Shown: positions 49,601 through 59,599 of the stretch, piece by piece
Position numbering within the stretch: position 1 is the first letter of the stretch
Layout of the letters: the number at the start of each line of letters is the position of its first letter
Assembly: GCF_001949145.1 (NCBI RefSeq)
Contig: NW_019091687.1
Span: forward strand, 83,336-147,335
Direction: 5' to 3'
DNA from: Acanthaster planci
Lineage: Eukaryota; Echinodermata; Asteroidea; Valvatida; Acanthasteridae
DNA length: 64,000 nt
Made by a program: the position numbers and the translations under genes
The notes under the pieces: generated by a model
What the model was told of the DNA's origin: nothing
The model's database searches: none
What the model saw: the letters and a program-made list of their open reading frames with translations, nothing else

Positions 49601-49711
49601 ACTTAAAAAGTAATGTTGAAAAACTCGTTGCATTGGAAAAATCTTGTGGAGAAAATTACCATAGGACAACAGTGACGTAAACCCATAATGGATATTCAAA
49701 ATGCACCCAAG

Positions 49712-49780
49712 CCACCATGGCAAGCTCGGTGGTCGAGTAAACTGGATGTTGTGGGTGCAAATCCCACTTGAGTAAGGTTG
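49712..49780 (+). repeat. Degenerate tRNA-like fragment
   Basis: The segment has an A-box-like gctcggtggtcgagta and, 20 bp later, a B-box-like ggtgcaaatccc, at roughly tRNA spacing but with no acceptor stem or anticodon arm that I can fold. Most likely a decayed SINE head rather than a functional tRNA gene. Confidence 0.35.
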
Positions 49781-50158
49781 CAAACCTTACTCTAAATTTC
49801 TTCAAGGTCTTGGAAATACGCCGCCCGTGCAGTGCGTACAGCTCTACCCTGCCAAGGGTAAAACCTAACATTAAAAATGCCAAAATTCTTCCCCCCTTGA
49901 CAACTGGGGCGAGTTCACTGGTGTAAAACTGGCATCGGCGAGCCTGTGTTCAGTTGTCTGGATATTAAAAAACGCAGTCGGTGGCTCCAACAGGTAATGA
50001 TCAGTTTGAGGTTGCAGCAGAGTAATATGGACATGACTGTGGACGCTTGGTTGGTTTAATACAAAGTCCAAAAAATTGCACAGTTGAAATGGTCCTGGTC
50101 CATTTCAGTGACCAACGAAAAAAAAATGCACTGGTGGTGAAAGCTGGCTGTGGTATTC

Positions 50159-53100
50159 TCACATGTCCTTCCCTGGCAAGATGTGATTGCCGAAGCTGCT
50201 GTACGTAATCAGGCGGAAGTACTTGAAGATCTAGAGCATGAAAAGAAAGAGAAACTACTGAAAGTTCTAGAACTAGGAACCATAAATTAGTTTAGGCTTC
50301 GTGACTCCTAATCAAAGGGTCGGGGGGTGCGAATCCAGCAGCTTGTTAGACCTTTGGTCACATCGCTTTACCTTTAAAGTTACCTCTCTCTACCCACGAG
50401 CCATCTATGGGTACCTGTGAGGTCAGAGGTCGAATGTGCATGGACATCGGCTGCCAAAAATGGTCTCTGGCCTGATAAACGGGGATAATAATTCTAACAC
50501 TGCTTTGAGCAGCAGCACCTCCGGACATCGCATCATTAACTGAAAATGGGTGGACAAACCACACATGACTTTTTAGACAACATTCTTTTTTTGGGGGGGG
50601 GGAGGAGTTTGAACATTTCAGCTTTTTTTAAATCTCAGGACTTTACCTTGATTTCTTTATCTTCAGAAGCGGTGAAGAGTAAACTGTGGCACAGTGCGAT
50701 GGCGTTTACGCTGCCCTGGTGGCGGGACAGAACTTGGAGGGAAAGGAAATTCTGTAGATCCCAGATCTGATAAAAACCAATGAAAAAATTGCAAACTTAA
50801 TACTGGAGAGCATAAGGTTTAGAATTGACTAAACAGGGTTAGGGTTAGGAAATGAATATGTAAGGGCTGGTTAGAGCAAACAGAATGCAAGAACAAAGTC
50901 AAATATGGACTTTTTTTTACAGCGGGCAGTACTATTTTCTTTAATCTGGAAGTAAATTTATGTCAAAATTATTAAATAACCTACTTAAAGTAGTTAAAGA
51001 AATAGGAAACGGACAAGTTATCCTCAAAAAATCCACATCATGTTCTTATTGCCAAACATCAAAGAAACATGAATTATTCACACTTGTTTTTGTTTTTAAA
51101 GGAAACTCTATCATAAAGGTCGCACTGGGCAGAATCTGCTATACTCACCTGTACGGTGTTATCGTAGGAGCTGGAAATGACAAACTTGCCAGCTGGGCTC
51201 GTGGCCAAGTCGGTGACGATTCCAATGTGGCCGCCGAGACACTTGACGTGCTGGTGGGTGACAACGTCAAACAGCTGCATGTTCCTGTTGTATGTTCCTG
51301 GAAACAATCAAAAGATCAATCATGATGTTTGTTGCTGACAAAGGATGCCAAAAGACTGCAGGAGAAAACTATTAGCCGGACTGAGCAAAAGAAATCTTTT
51401 TTTTTCTAAACTTAATATTTCTGGGATTAGCTAAACTTAATGAGTCAGATATAGAGTTGACAGGCTGTTAAAACCTCGTAACATAATTGGTGCGCTTCTT
51501 TTTAATGCTTGCCTTCTAGATGCGGTTTTTGACTGGACTGGATTGGAAACAGAACTGCAAAAAAACAAGCAAGTGGCGACTGTTTGTGATTGGATGGGGC
51601 TGAAGTATTTGATGCCTGAAATGTCAACTGGCGATGCTGCAGCAAGATGGAGTGTGCAGGTTTGACATGAACTAAAGTCTAGGTCACTGTACAGATCACA
51701 GACGTGATCACAGACAATCACAGACCTGATCCCTGACCCAATCAATGACCTCGGCAATGACCAGATTACTGACTTGATTAAATGTGTGATCACAGATCTT
51801 ATCACCGGCCTCATCACACAAATTACAGACCTGATAACGAACCTGATCACAGACCTGGTCACTGGCCTGATCACTGACCTCAACCCCTTAACCAATCACA
51901 GACCTCATCGCAGATCAGATTGATATGTCAGTTTAAACTATTTACAGAACGCTTCATCTGTCATTTCGACTAAGAACAAAATAATGAGGAAATGAAAAGA
52001 ACGACCTTCTACAAAAGTACTTATGTAACTGTGAGGTAAGTACAAACAAAAGGAAATCAACCTGCTGTTACTTATTAGTATTCCAATACAAGTTTCCACT
52101 GCTATGCCTGAAAAAATGTCAACTCCTACTTGCAAGAAAAATATCATGGATGTGATAGACTATGGGACAGGCATGCCAGGAGTGACTGTCACTTTTGCCA
52201 CAACACAATGCAGTATCATGCACTGTCATGAACCCTAACCCTCCCCGATCCAACAAAATCCACAAGGTTTTCATTTGTGTGAATTTTGTAGGACTGAGGA
52301 AGGTAATGCCCCTGCCACACAATGCTTGACTGTGGAATTGACAGGAGCTCAAATTAGAAAGAATGTGGCAATGGTTCCTGGTGCGATGGAGAGTTTTGGA
52401 GAACTTGGAAAGCAAAATTGAGAAGTATGCAGCTATGATAGTGAGGTACGATAAGATTTAGTGTTCGGCTGCGCTAAAATGGGCCGAGTGTTAAAAAAGG
52501 GACCAGCCAATCTGACCCAAGTGCAAAGGGGAGCCCTACCTGAATGACCCTCCAAAGAGTCCTTTGACCTCTCCTCATTTCCACTCTCTCCCCGCGTTCC
52601 TGGTCAAAGTGCAAAGGTCACAGGAAGCCATGGGAAAAGAGCGTACACAATATTGGGAGAGCACAAAAAATGCACAGACATTTGAGCTACACACACAGCA
52701 AGTGAACTCTGAACTTTGTGAACAATGCTTTACTTGCCATCCAAATTTATGCGGACTGCTGAAATACATCACAACTTCCATCCACAATTTTACATAGAAA
52801 ATCCCACTGCTGATGTGTCGAAACTAACGTGCAACTTGTGTCTCCACGACAACAGACCAACACAATTAATAACAGAATTCACAAACTCTTTGTGTACAGA
52901 ACGACAGGACAAAAATGTGAACAGCAAAATAGACAAAAGAGGACGGATAAACGATCAAGAATGACGAATAGGGGAATATTAACGAATGGTGAATGGTGCG
53001 ATACACTTACCAACAATGATAAACTTGGGAGTGATAGCCAAGGCATAGACTGAACCGTATTGGTGCTCCAACTTTCTCTTTAAGTTAAACTGGCCCGTGG

Positions 53101-55531
53101 CATCCCATATGCAGACCACGTTGTGAGAACCACTGTACAGTGCCTCCTATTGTCGTAAGGGAAGAAAGTGGATCTTGAGTAAAATAAGAATTTAGGACGT
53201 AATTAGGGGAGCAACATTTGACCCTTTGATTTCCTTCGGGATACTAAACAAGGAGGTGAGATGCACAATATTTAGTTGGTGTCAAATAAAGGTAAGAGGA
53301 CAGAAAAACTGCCCCTTGCATATTATTTTTTAAATATAAAAACAACACAAATGGGTTGTAATGAAGCAACGGACAAGGGAGTACCTTTGAAGGTTCCAGC
53401 GTCAAGGCTCGGACCCAGTGATGTAAGCCAGAAATACTTTGGACGGCCTCCAGTGTGTCTGCATGCCATACCTACAGAACAGATAACAGTACCAACCTCA
53501 AATAACGAAAACCGAGAACAGTTAACCCCTTCACGCCGGGATTCTTTTGACCGTGACTACTGGGCTGCGGTATGCCCAGTATCCAAAGCTCTGTCCGGCA
53601 GCAGGCCCACATTGAACCAGCAGCTGCGTGGTGAATAGACTCTATGTGTGGTATGCACTAATCCTCACACAGAGCCACGGCTGTGGACTGCTCCCGGTAT
53701 GAAGGGGTGAAGGACCTTGCCAACCAGTAATGGGCAACAGGTCCTTGTGTAATAGTGACCTACTTAAACCTAGTGGCAAACCATGAAGGTGGAACCAATG
53801 CACTGTGACTAACAGTGATTTCTTTTTGATTTTTCTCACTTTTTCTAATTTCCTATCTCAATTTCGACTTTGTCCACTTCTTGTCAGGCCGCAGGCCTGA
53901 TTTCATACAGCTAAGAAGAAGAAAAAATCACTTAGAAAAAATTATGCGCTAAACAACGATCAGCGGGGACCAGTCGTGCAAAATGCCCAATCTATGAACT
54001 TCTCGGCTGGTAACCTCTTCCTTTGCTGAGCAAATAGTTCTTTACCTTGATTGTGCAATACCCCGAGGAGAAGAGATACTTGCTGTTCTTGACCAAAGCG
54101 CAGATGGCGCTGTCGTGGGCTTTCTGCGAGGATGCCAAAAAGTTGAGGACTCTCTGAACGTACGGTTCCCAAGTCAAAGGTCATATGCAAATTAGGACCC
54201 CTCCATGTCCACTGGGTCCACCCTCCCCCAAGATTTTGTTGTTTTGCTATTCGAAGATGGCAGAGAGGTAAACGGTTCGGCATTTGCGAGATGTGATCTG
54301 GAATAATGTTTCCTCCAATTATGTGTATCAAAGCAGTACACTCGCACACAGCCTTGGCAAGGGCAGATCTGGAAGGGGCCATGGGACCCAGAAGGAACCC
54401 CGCAAATTGAGGGGGGGAAATACTGAGACAGGGAATTTTGGGGGTATATTTTCATTTCGTTCCTTCAAAAATTGTGTAATAAGTTCCAAAGTGTGGTCAA
54501 TCTACCCAGAAAGGCCATAAACGGTTACATGAAAAAAAATTCCCAGTTTTTGGGGCCCCCTGAAAAAATTGAGTTCTGGATCCGTCCTTGAGCCCCGATG
54601 TGCAATTGTTTCTAATCGCTCCATTTTTAAAAGGTGTGAAACGTGTTCTCACTTTAACGCATTTGTGTTCTTTCATAGTGTCGTACTTCCACATTCTGAT
54701 GCTCTGGTCCTCGCCAGCACTGTACAGATATTCGCTACCAGCTAAGAGGGCGTTGACCTGGCAGAAAAAAGACAGAAGAACGGACTCTTGAGGAGAAACA
54801 AACACGCAATTACGCCATCACAGGTAAGAGGAGGAAACATTATTCCGCATTCCTAAAAAAGTGTGCAAAGTTTGGACAATTTCAGACTGTCATCTTGGAA
54901 CACCGAATGAGGAATGCAATCTCGCGAACACGATGACGTTATAATGACTCGATTACATTTCTGTGAGGAAATTTCAAACCAGGCTATCAACAGGGCTTGG
55001 GATTTCAGGGTATCCTTTGAATAAAAACGAGAAGGAAAAGCTGGCACCTTCTCTGAGATGACTGCTTGAAATAATCAGGAAATTGCAATTCATTTTAACG
55101 AAGGCAAAAATGCAAACCTTTCTCTGTTTCATCCATAACAAAAAGTTGCCACAAGGTGGCCACACACTTCGCAGAGGCATATATCCAGGCACGCCGCCAA
55201 TGTGCATTCAGAAAAGCCCTGCATTACGGCACAAACATTGCCAGCAATTTCTCAGAAACCAGAGCAAAGTACAAAGCTCACACCGTTGTTTTTTTCACAC
55301 ATTACAAGAGGCCTCTCTGATGTGAAGTTGTCAAATGTAAATTTGTTCATTGAAAGGAATTTCATTTTTATCCCCCGAGGCAGCATTACGGTGTCCGTGT
55401 GTCCTTTGATGTTCTGTACGCAGCCTTTACTCAGGGCATCAACGTCCCACACTTTGATGACTTTGTCTAGTCCGCTTGAGTATAGCCTATGACCTCTTGT
55501 TGCCAGGCAGTGGATGGCAGCATTGTGACCT
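50159..55531 (-). CDS. TRAF7-like exons 7-14: WD40 propeller
   Basis: Exons 55390-55531, 54653-54757, 54046-54153, 53385-53471, 53011-53146, 51149-51297, 50647-50766, 50159-50230. Blades visible: GHNAAIHCLATRGHRLYSSG-LDKVIKVWD, EYLYSAGEDQSIRMW, KYLFSSGYCTIKVW, EALYSGSHNVVCIWD, GHIGIVTDLATSPAGKF-SYDNTVQIWD, and SRHQGSVNAIALCHSLLFTA. The last strand is unusual: instead of a closing VKVWTC it reads EIKIFKYFRLITYSSFGNH and runs to TGA at 50159-50161. Confidence 0.9.
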
Positions 55532-58500
55532 CTGAAAAAGACAAGACCAACAGTGGCTGATCTCTCTTTTTATCACCAACTTCTGTGACTCTATCAACAT
55601 ATGATTACTTTCATTCTTCAAGCATTTCTCAGCAAAAATCAGTCAAAAGAACAACATCTACCTGATGACGATGTTCATTCAACCTTCAGCTTACCTTAGA
55701 GTTCCGATGCATTTGAATTCAAACGGAACCTGCCAGTGATCGTGCCCAGTCATTGTGTTTTCAGGGCTTGACGAATCCCGCCGATCTATGAGTGAAAATA
55801 TCAGGGTCATTGAGTTTCGAGGCTTGAATGAGAACTCAGTGCAGAATTAAAACAAAGGTCAACTTAGCTGGGCTGCTTGAAAATGTGAACAGATGCCCAG
55901 TTACGATTAATGGCTGTGTACGCAGATCAGCTCTCGGTTGTTTCAATGCAAAGTGAGGGCACTTATGTACGTTTGACAAAAAATGCCGCAAAAGGCTTCT
56001 CTAAAGTCAATCTTTAACTGCGCCAACCACATCAACCTGGCACGACTTTTCATAGGCCACGTCTGACCCTCCCCTCTCTAGGGCAATCCCCACCCCTACC
56101 CCCTCCTCGAGGCCCAGGGACAACCTACCAGATGCGGTCCTCGGTCTGATGTGAGGTCTCTGCGACCGACTGAAGGAAGACGAGCTGAGCTTAGCATCGT
56201 GCTTATCCATGGTGGCCTTGAGGTCGTTGTACTTGGACTCCACATCGGTCAAGGCCCTGAAATGGAAAGGACTTGCGGAATGAATTTCAAGAAACAAAAT
56301 AACCTTCAAGGTCCAAACCACTGACCATATCTCTTCCTACAAATATACACTTTTTTACAGGGAGGCTAGCCCTTAAGTCAAAGCATTCGTTAAGTAGGTT
56401 TGGAAAATTATTTGACCACAAGACAAGTTAATATACGTATCAAAATAATTATCTAAAAATTGATTCACGGCACTGCTGAAGATTACCACAACATTTGAAG
56501 ATGGCTGGTAAAAGAAACCATGAAAAGGTACTTCAAAATGAGTGCACAGTGGTTGAATTAAACCAGTGTACTGTAGGTCTCAGAGTAAAATCGAGTAAAA
56601 TGTGACTCGCTCTACCAAAACCTGGATTTCCTGAAACGAATGGTAAGGCATTCACCACAGCTGGGAAAAGATGTCAGAGAATCCATTCCAACTTTTGACC
56701 TCTTGACCCTCACAAGATTTTACGACCAACATTTGTTAATAATTTTTAGAATAGAGGACAAGACCAAAAAAATTTGTTAAAATAACATCATTTAGGGCAG
56801 AACAGCCTTGTGGTAAAACGCGGTGTCCCAAATTCATCCAGTTTGACTGACCTTGTGCAAGCCTCCAGCTGAGCTTTCATCTCATCTCGGCTATTCTCAA
56901 GGAACAGCACCTTCTCGATCAGCATCTGCACCTGCTTCTGCAGGAGAACCTGGTCTTCGGAAGGCTGCCCGGCAAAAGATCAAAATGTCAAGAACCCTGA
57001 GTAAGCTAGTTTGTGGCTCTACGACTGAAAAGGAAGCTGGTCTTGCCCACAACCAATCTTAGAAGTTTATCACCGGGACCGAACGAAAATACTCCCAGCC
57101 TCAACGACATTGTAAGTGCTCCTGTTGCAGAAAAATGCAACCAAGAGGGTCTGGAAGTCAGCAATGGGGTCTGAGCCAACGGGTTGAACATTTCAAAAGG
57201 TGTCTGGAAGCCGAGTGTTGGACACACCCTCACAGTTTCTCAGTCTCAGCATGGAGTAGTGAGTCAAACTCTACAGTGTGTACGACCATGGGTGCTCTCC
57301 ACTTGGCAACGGTGTAATGATCATGAAATGGCACGACAGTTTAACCCCTTCGCTACGGAGGACTGCTACTACCGCACCTTTGTGTGAGGATTAATGCCTA
57401 CCACACATACAGTCTATTCACCATGCAGCTGCTGGTTCAATGTGGGCCTGCTGCTGGACAAAGCCCTCCATTCTGGGCATACCACAGCCCAGCAGTCACG
57501 GTCAAAATAATCCCGGCGTGAAGGGGTTAAGGCCTCATTACAGGTTTGAAACAAACAATGTTACCTGAGACACGGTGTTCACGACTGCACAAGGACTCGC
57601 TTCATATTTACATGAAAGGCAGTGGTCTTCGACAGCACGCGACGTACCGGTAAAGGTGCACCCTGTCACAAGGAAAAAAAGGAGAATTAATCTTTGAGGA
57701 ATTCCCGTAACCCACAAATCCGGCAAATCACAGCCAAGCCTGGAATGATTTACGAATGCGTCCATAGGCAAGGTACTCTACAGTGAGACAAGTGAATGCA
57801 GTACACCTCTGAACAGTGCCACGGGCAGACATACCAGCAGATATTATGAATGCTGTGCACTTGACCCCCTAGGCTTGTGCGCATTCTGATGAAAATTGGT
57901 CAAGTGCAATTCATGCCATGCACGTGAAAATCAGAGCATCCACGTAGTGGGTCTGCTATATCAGAGCTCTTGTCATATATTTCCTGTTAAGAGTCTTCCA
58001 TCTCCGTACATTCCGCCAACATGTTAAGAATAGACCTTTTTCGCCCGACTAGCATGACGCACTTGCACAACAACGGACTCCACTGCTCACCTTTCTCGTA
58101 ATGATGACACTTCACAAAGGGGCAGACCGTCACCACATGCTCCTCCAGGTCCAGCCGCAGCAGTGTCCCACACTCGGGGCTGTTGGGGCACTGCAGGGAG
58201 CTGTACGGACAGCTGGCCTCGTGCTCGGCCTTCTGGGAGAGACGGATCAGCTCGGGGCAGCCGCAGGTGTCCGTGATCAGCTCGTCGTTGCGCGAGCTGA
58301 ACCGCTTGATTCCATTCTTGCAGTACACCAGAATGTCATCTAGCTGCGAGGTGATGGCCCTGTACAGATTTACATAAAAGTTACTTCCTACAAGCTGTGC
58401 TTGTTGATGGGGGAAAATTACAATTCATAAAAATTGATGGAAGCTTTTACAAATCCTTAAAAAGTTAAATTTCTAGTTGCCCTCCTTACTATTTATCTTC

Positions 58501-59249
58501 TTAACACTAAAAATTTATACATTTCAGGTCATTATGCACATTTAAGCAAGTTGGAAATATTTCACTTTGTTTGTCCCATTCATAAATATATTAAAAAATT
58601 GAAAACTGATAGGTTAAAATAAAATATCAAATAAATAATGTTGCTGAGATGACACACACACACAAATACAGCTACTCCAGACCCCTAAAAATTTACAATT
58701 TGGAGTTTCAGATCTGAAAATTAGTTGGTGAAATTCAGAGAACCTTCTCTGCTCAGTTTCAGTGTTTTTTTGGGTTTTTTTTGGAGTTGTTGTTTTTCGG
58801 GTAAAGATGGAGTAAAGTTGATCTATTTTTTTCATGTTTTCACTAAATTGAACCTCACTCAAGTGAAGCCGTAGTCTCTCCTTTCACAAGCAAAGAATCC
58901 CAAAGACTTATTACTTTTTATCAAGCATTTCTGCATTAGGCCTGCGCCAGATGTTCCGGTGTGGTCAGGGTGGTGCATCGTGAACTTCGCGAAGGCGAGT
59001 CCCAATTACTTTTGTACACACACAAATGACCATGATGACAAACCTATTCGCAACGACTGACGTGTTTTTCAGCGGCTTCTCGTCCACGGGGCAAGCATCC
59101 AAAATGACCGAATCCTTGCCGTCCGTCAGGCAATGCCTGCAGAATGTGTGCCCACATACCACACTGATCACAGGATCTTGCAAGAGCCTTTTACACGAGG
59201 GGCAAAAAAGGTGCACGGAAGGTTCTTCGGCGAACACGGAAGTCGCCAT
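50159..59249 (-). CDS. TRAF7-like E3 ligase (RING, zinc finger, coiled coil, WD40)
   Basis: Fourteen minus-strand exons join in phase to 607 aa. Domain order RING - TRAF-type zinc fingers - coiled coil - seven-blade-type WD40 propeller is that of TRAF7, a RING E3 that works with MEKK3 in stress/NF-kB signalling in vertebrates. Similarity to human TRAF7 is clear (VFAEEPSV, CGHTFCRHC, CPVD, LHHWVRAL, SRHQGSV) but modest. The N-terminal Ser-rich region of about 125 residues of human TRAF7 is absent: the ATG at 59247-59249 follows an in-frame TGA eight codons upstream. It could be a diverged TRAF7 orthologue or an invertebrate paralogue, so no symbol is assigned. Head to head with the SRCR gene, 253 bp apart. 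Confidence 0.9.
51694..51922. repeat. 12-bp minisatellite, about 19 degenerate units
   Basis: Consensus gatcacagacct, seen as gatcacagacgt, aatcacagacct, gatcactgacct and similar, in nearly uninterrupted 12-bp register. It lies in the TRAF7-like intron 51298-53010. The minus strand reads as an open frame of RSVI-type tetrapeptides, a by-product of the 12-bp period. Confidence 0.9.
53522..53711 (-). mobile_element. TTAA-type MITE, minus orientation
   Basis: 190 bp from TTAACCCCTTCACGCCGG to ATGAAGGGGTGAA; the left TTAA is intact and the right one is TGAA. It is inverted relative to 57341-57530. It begins 50 bp from the acceptor side of the TRAF7-like exon 53385-53471. Confidence 0.87.
55695..56964 (-). 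CDS. TRAF7-like exons 4-6: coiled coil and linker
   Basis: Exons 56852-56964, 56129-56256, 55695-55785. DQVLLQKQVQMLIEKVLFLE and ALTDVESKYNDLKATMDKHD form the coil; a Ser/Arg-rich linker (SSSSFSRSQRPHIRPRTAS) follows, then FEFKCIGTL, the entry to the propeller, as FKCKGTF in human TRAF7. Phases 0-2, 2-1 and 1-2 connect without conflict. Confidence 0.88.
57341..57530 (+). mobile_element. TTAA-bounded MITE, best copy
   Basis: TTAA is intact at both ends, with terminal inverted repeats TTAACCCCTTC / GAAGGGGTTAA. 190 bp, no ORF. A TTAA target plus CCC-starting ends is the signature of the piggyBac superfamily. It lies 34 bp from the donor edge of the TRAF7-like exon 57565-57662. Confidence 0.9.
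57565..59249 (-). CDS. TRAF7-like exons 1-3: RING and zinc-finger region
   Basis: Exons 59044-59249, 58091-58359, 57565-57662. RING ligands C16, C19, C32, H34, C37, C40, C53 and D56 (C3HC3D, ending CPVD as in TRAF7), with a longer loop before C53 than in the human protein. Then YCKNGIKRF, the Cys/His-rich HEASCPYSSLQCPNSPECGTL and CPFVKCHHYEKGCTFTG, i.e. paired TRAF-type zinc fingers. Confidence 0.92.
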
Positions 59250-59502
59250 GATAAATTTGTGGCAAAATGTCCGTCAAAGGAGGGCGCTATTTACGAAAAC
59301 AATAGTCAGCGAAGTGCAGAGGCCATGTAAAGCCGCAACATCACCACTGCAACAAAAACTTCGAAGTCTTCTCGATGACGGGTGTATCAGTGTATTGATT
59401 TGTGCGAAACGATGCTAGAGTTTCGTTGTTAAGTCTCAGTGGAGAAATTCTGACTAGATTTTAAAAATAAGCTCCAGAATATAGGGTTTTTGAGTAGAGC
59501 CG
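59250..59502. promoter_or_regulatory. Putative bidirectional promoter TRAF7-like / SRCR
   Basis: Only 253 bp separate the minus-strand ATG of the TRAF7-like gene from the plus-strand ATG of the SRCR gene. Both first exons start with well-supported reading frames. A TATA-like ttttaaaaataa lies about 40 bp before the SRCR ATG, close enough that the 5' UTR would be very short if it were used. A gagggcgctattt block lies near the TRAF7-like side (59281-59293). Transcription starts are not known. Confidence 0.55.
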
Positions 59503-59599
59503 ATGGCCGCAAAAGTTGCAGTGTTTGCCTTGTGGACATGGTGGATGTGGTTTGCGATCAACCTGACGTCACACTCATGCAGCAGCACTTCGCAGAAAG
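59503..59599 (+). CDS. SRCR gene exon 1: signal peptide
   Basis: Encodes 32 residues with a short basic start and a hydrophobic core (VAVFALWTWWMWFAI), followed by polar NLTSHSC, a typical secretory signal peptide with possible cleavage near residues 20-25. Donor aaag/gtagcc, phase 1, compatible with the SRCR exon at 61136 after a 1.5-kb intron that contains a LINE fragment. The link between the two exons is inferred from phase and position. Confidence 0.65.

Larger units (their letters stand above)
46225..50158. other. Convergent intergenic region AARS1 / TRAF7-like
   Basis: About 3.9 kb, AT-rich. Apart from repeat R5 (46429-46630) and a tRNA-like fragment (49712-49780), I see no gene; the 100-codon ORF at 47470-47772 has no recognisable motif. 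The TRAF7-like 3' UTR must begin at 50158 on the minus strand; a minus-strand AATAAA at 48800-48805 is a distant candidate for its end. Confidence 0.6.

Noticed and set aside
51437-51895. 152-codon minus-strand ORF
   Set aside because: Open only because it translates a 12-bp minisatellite.
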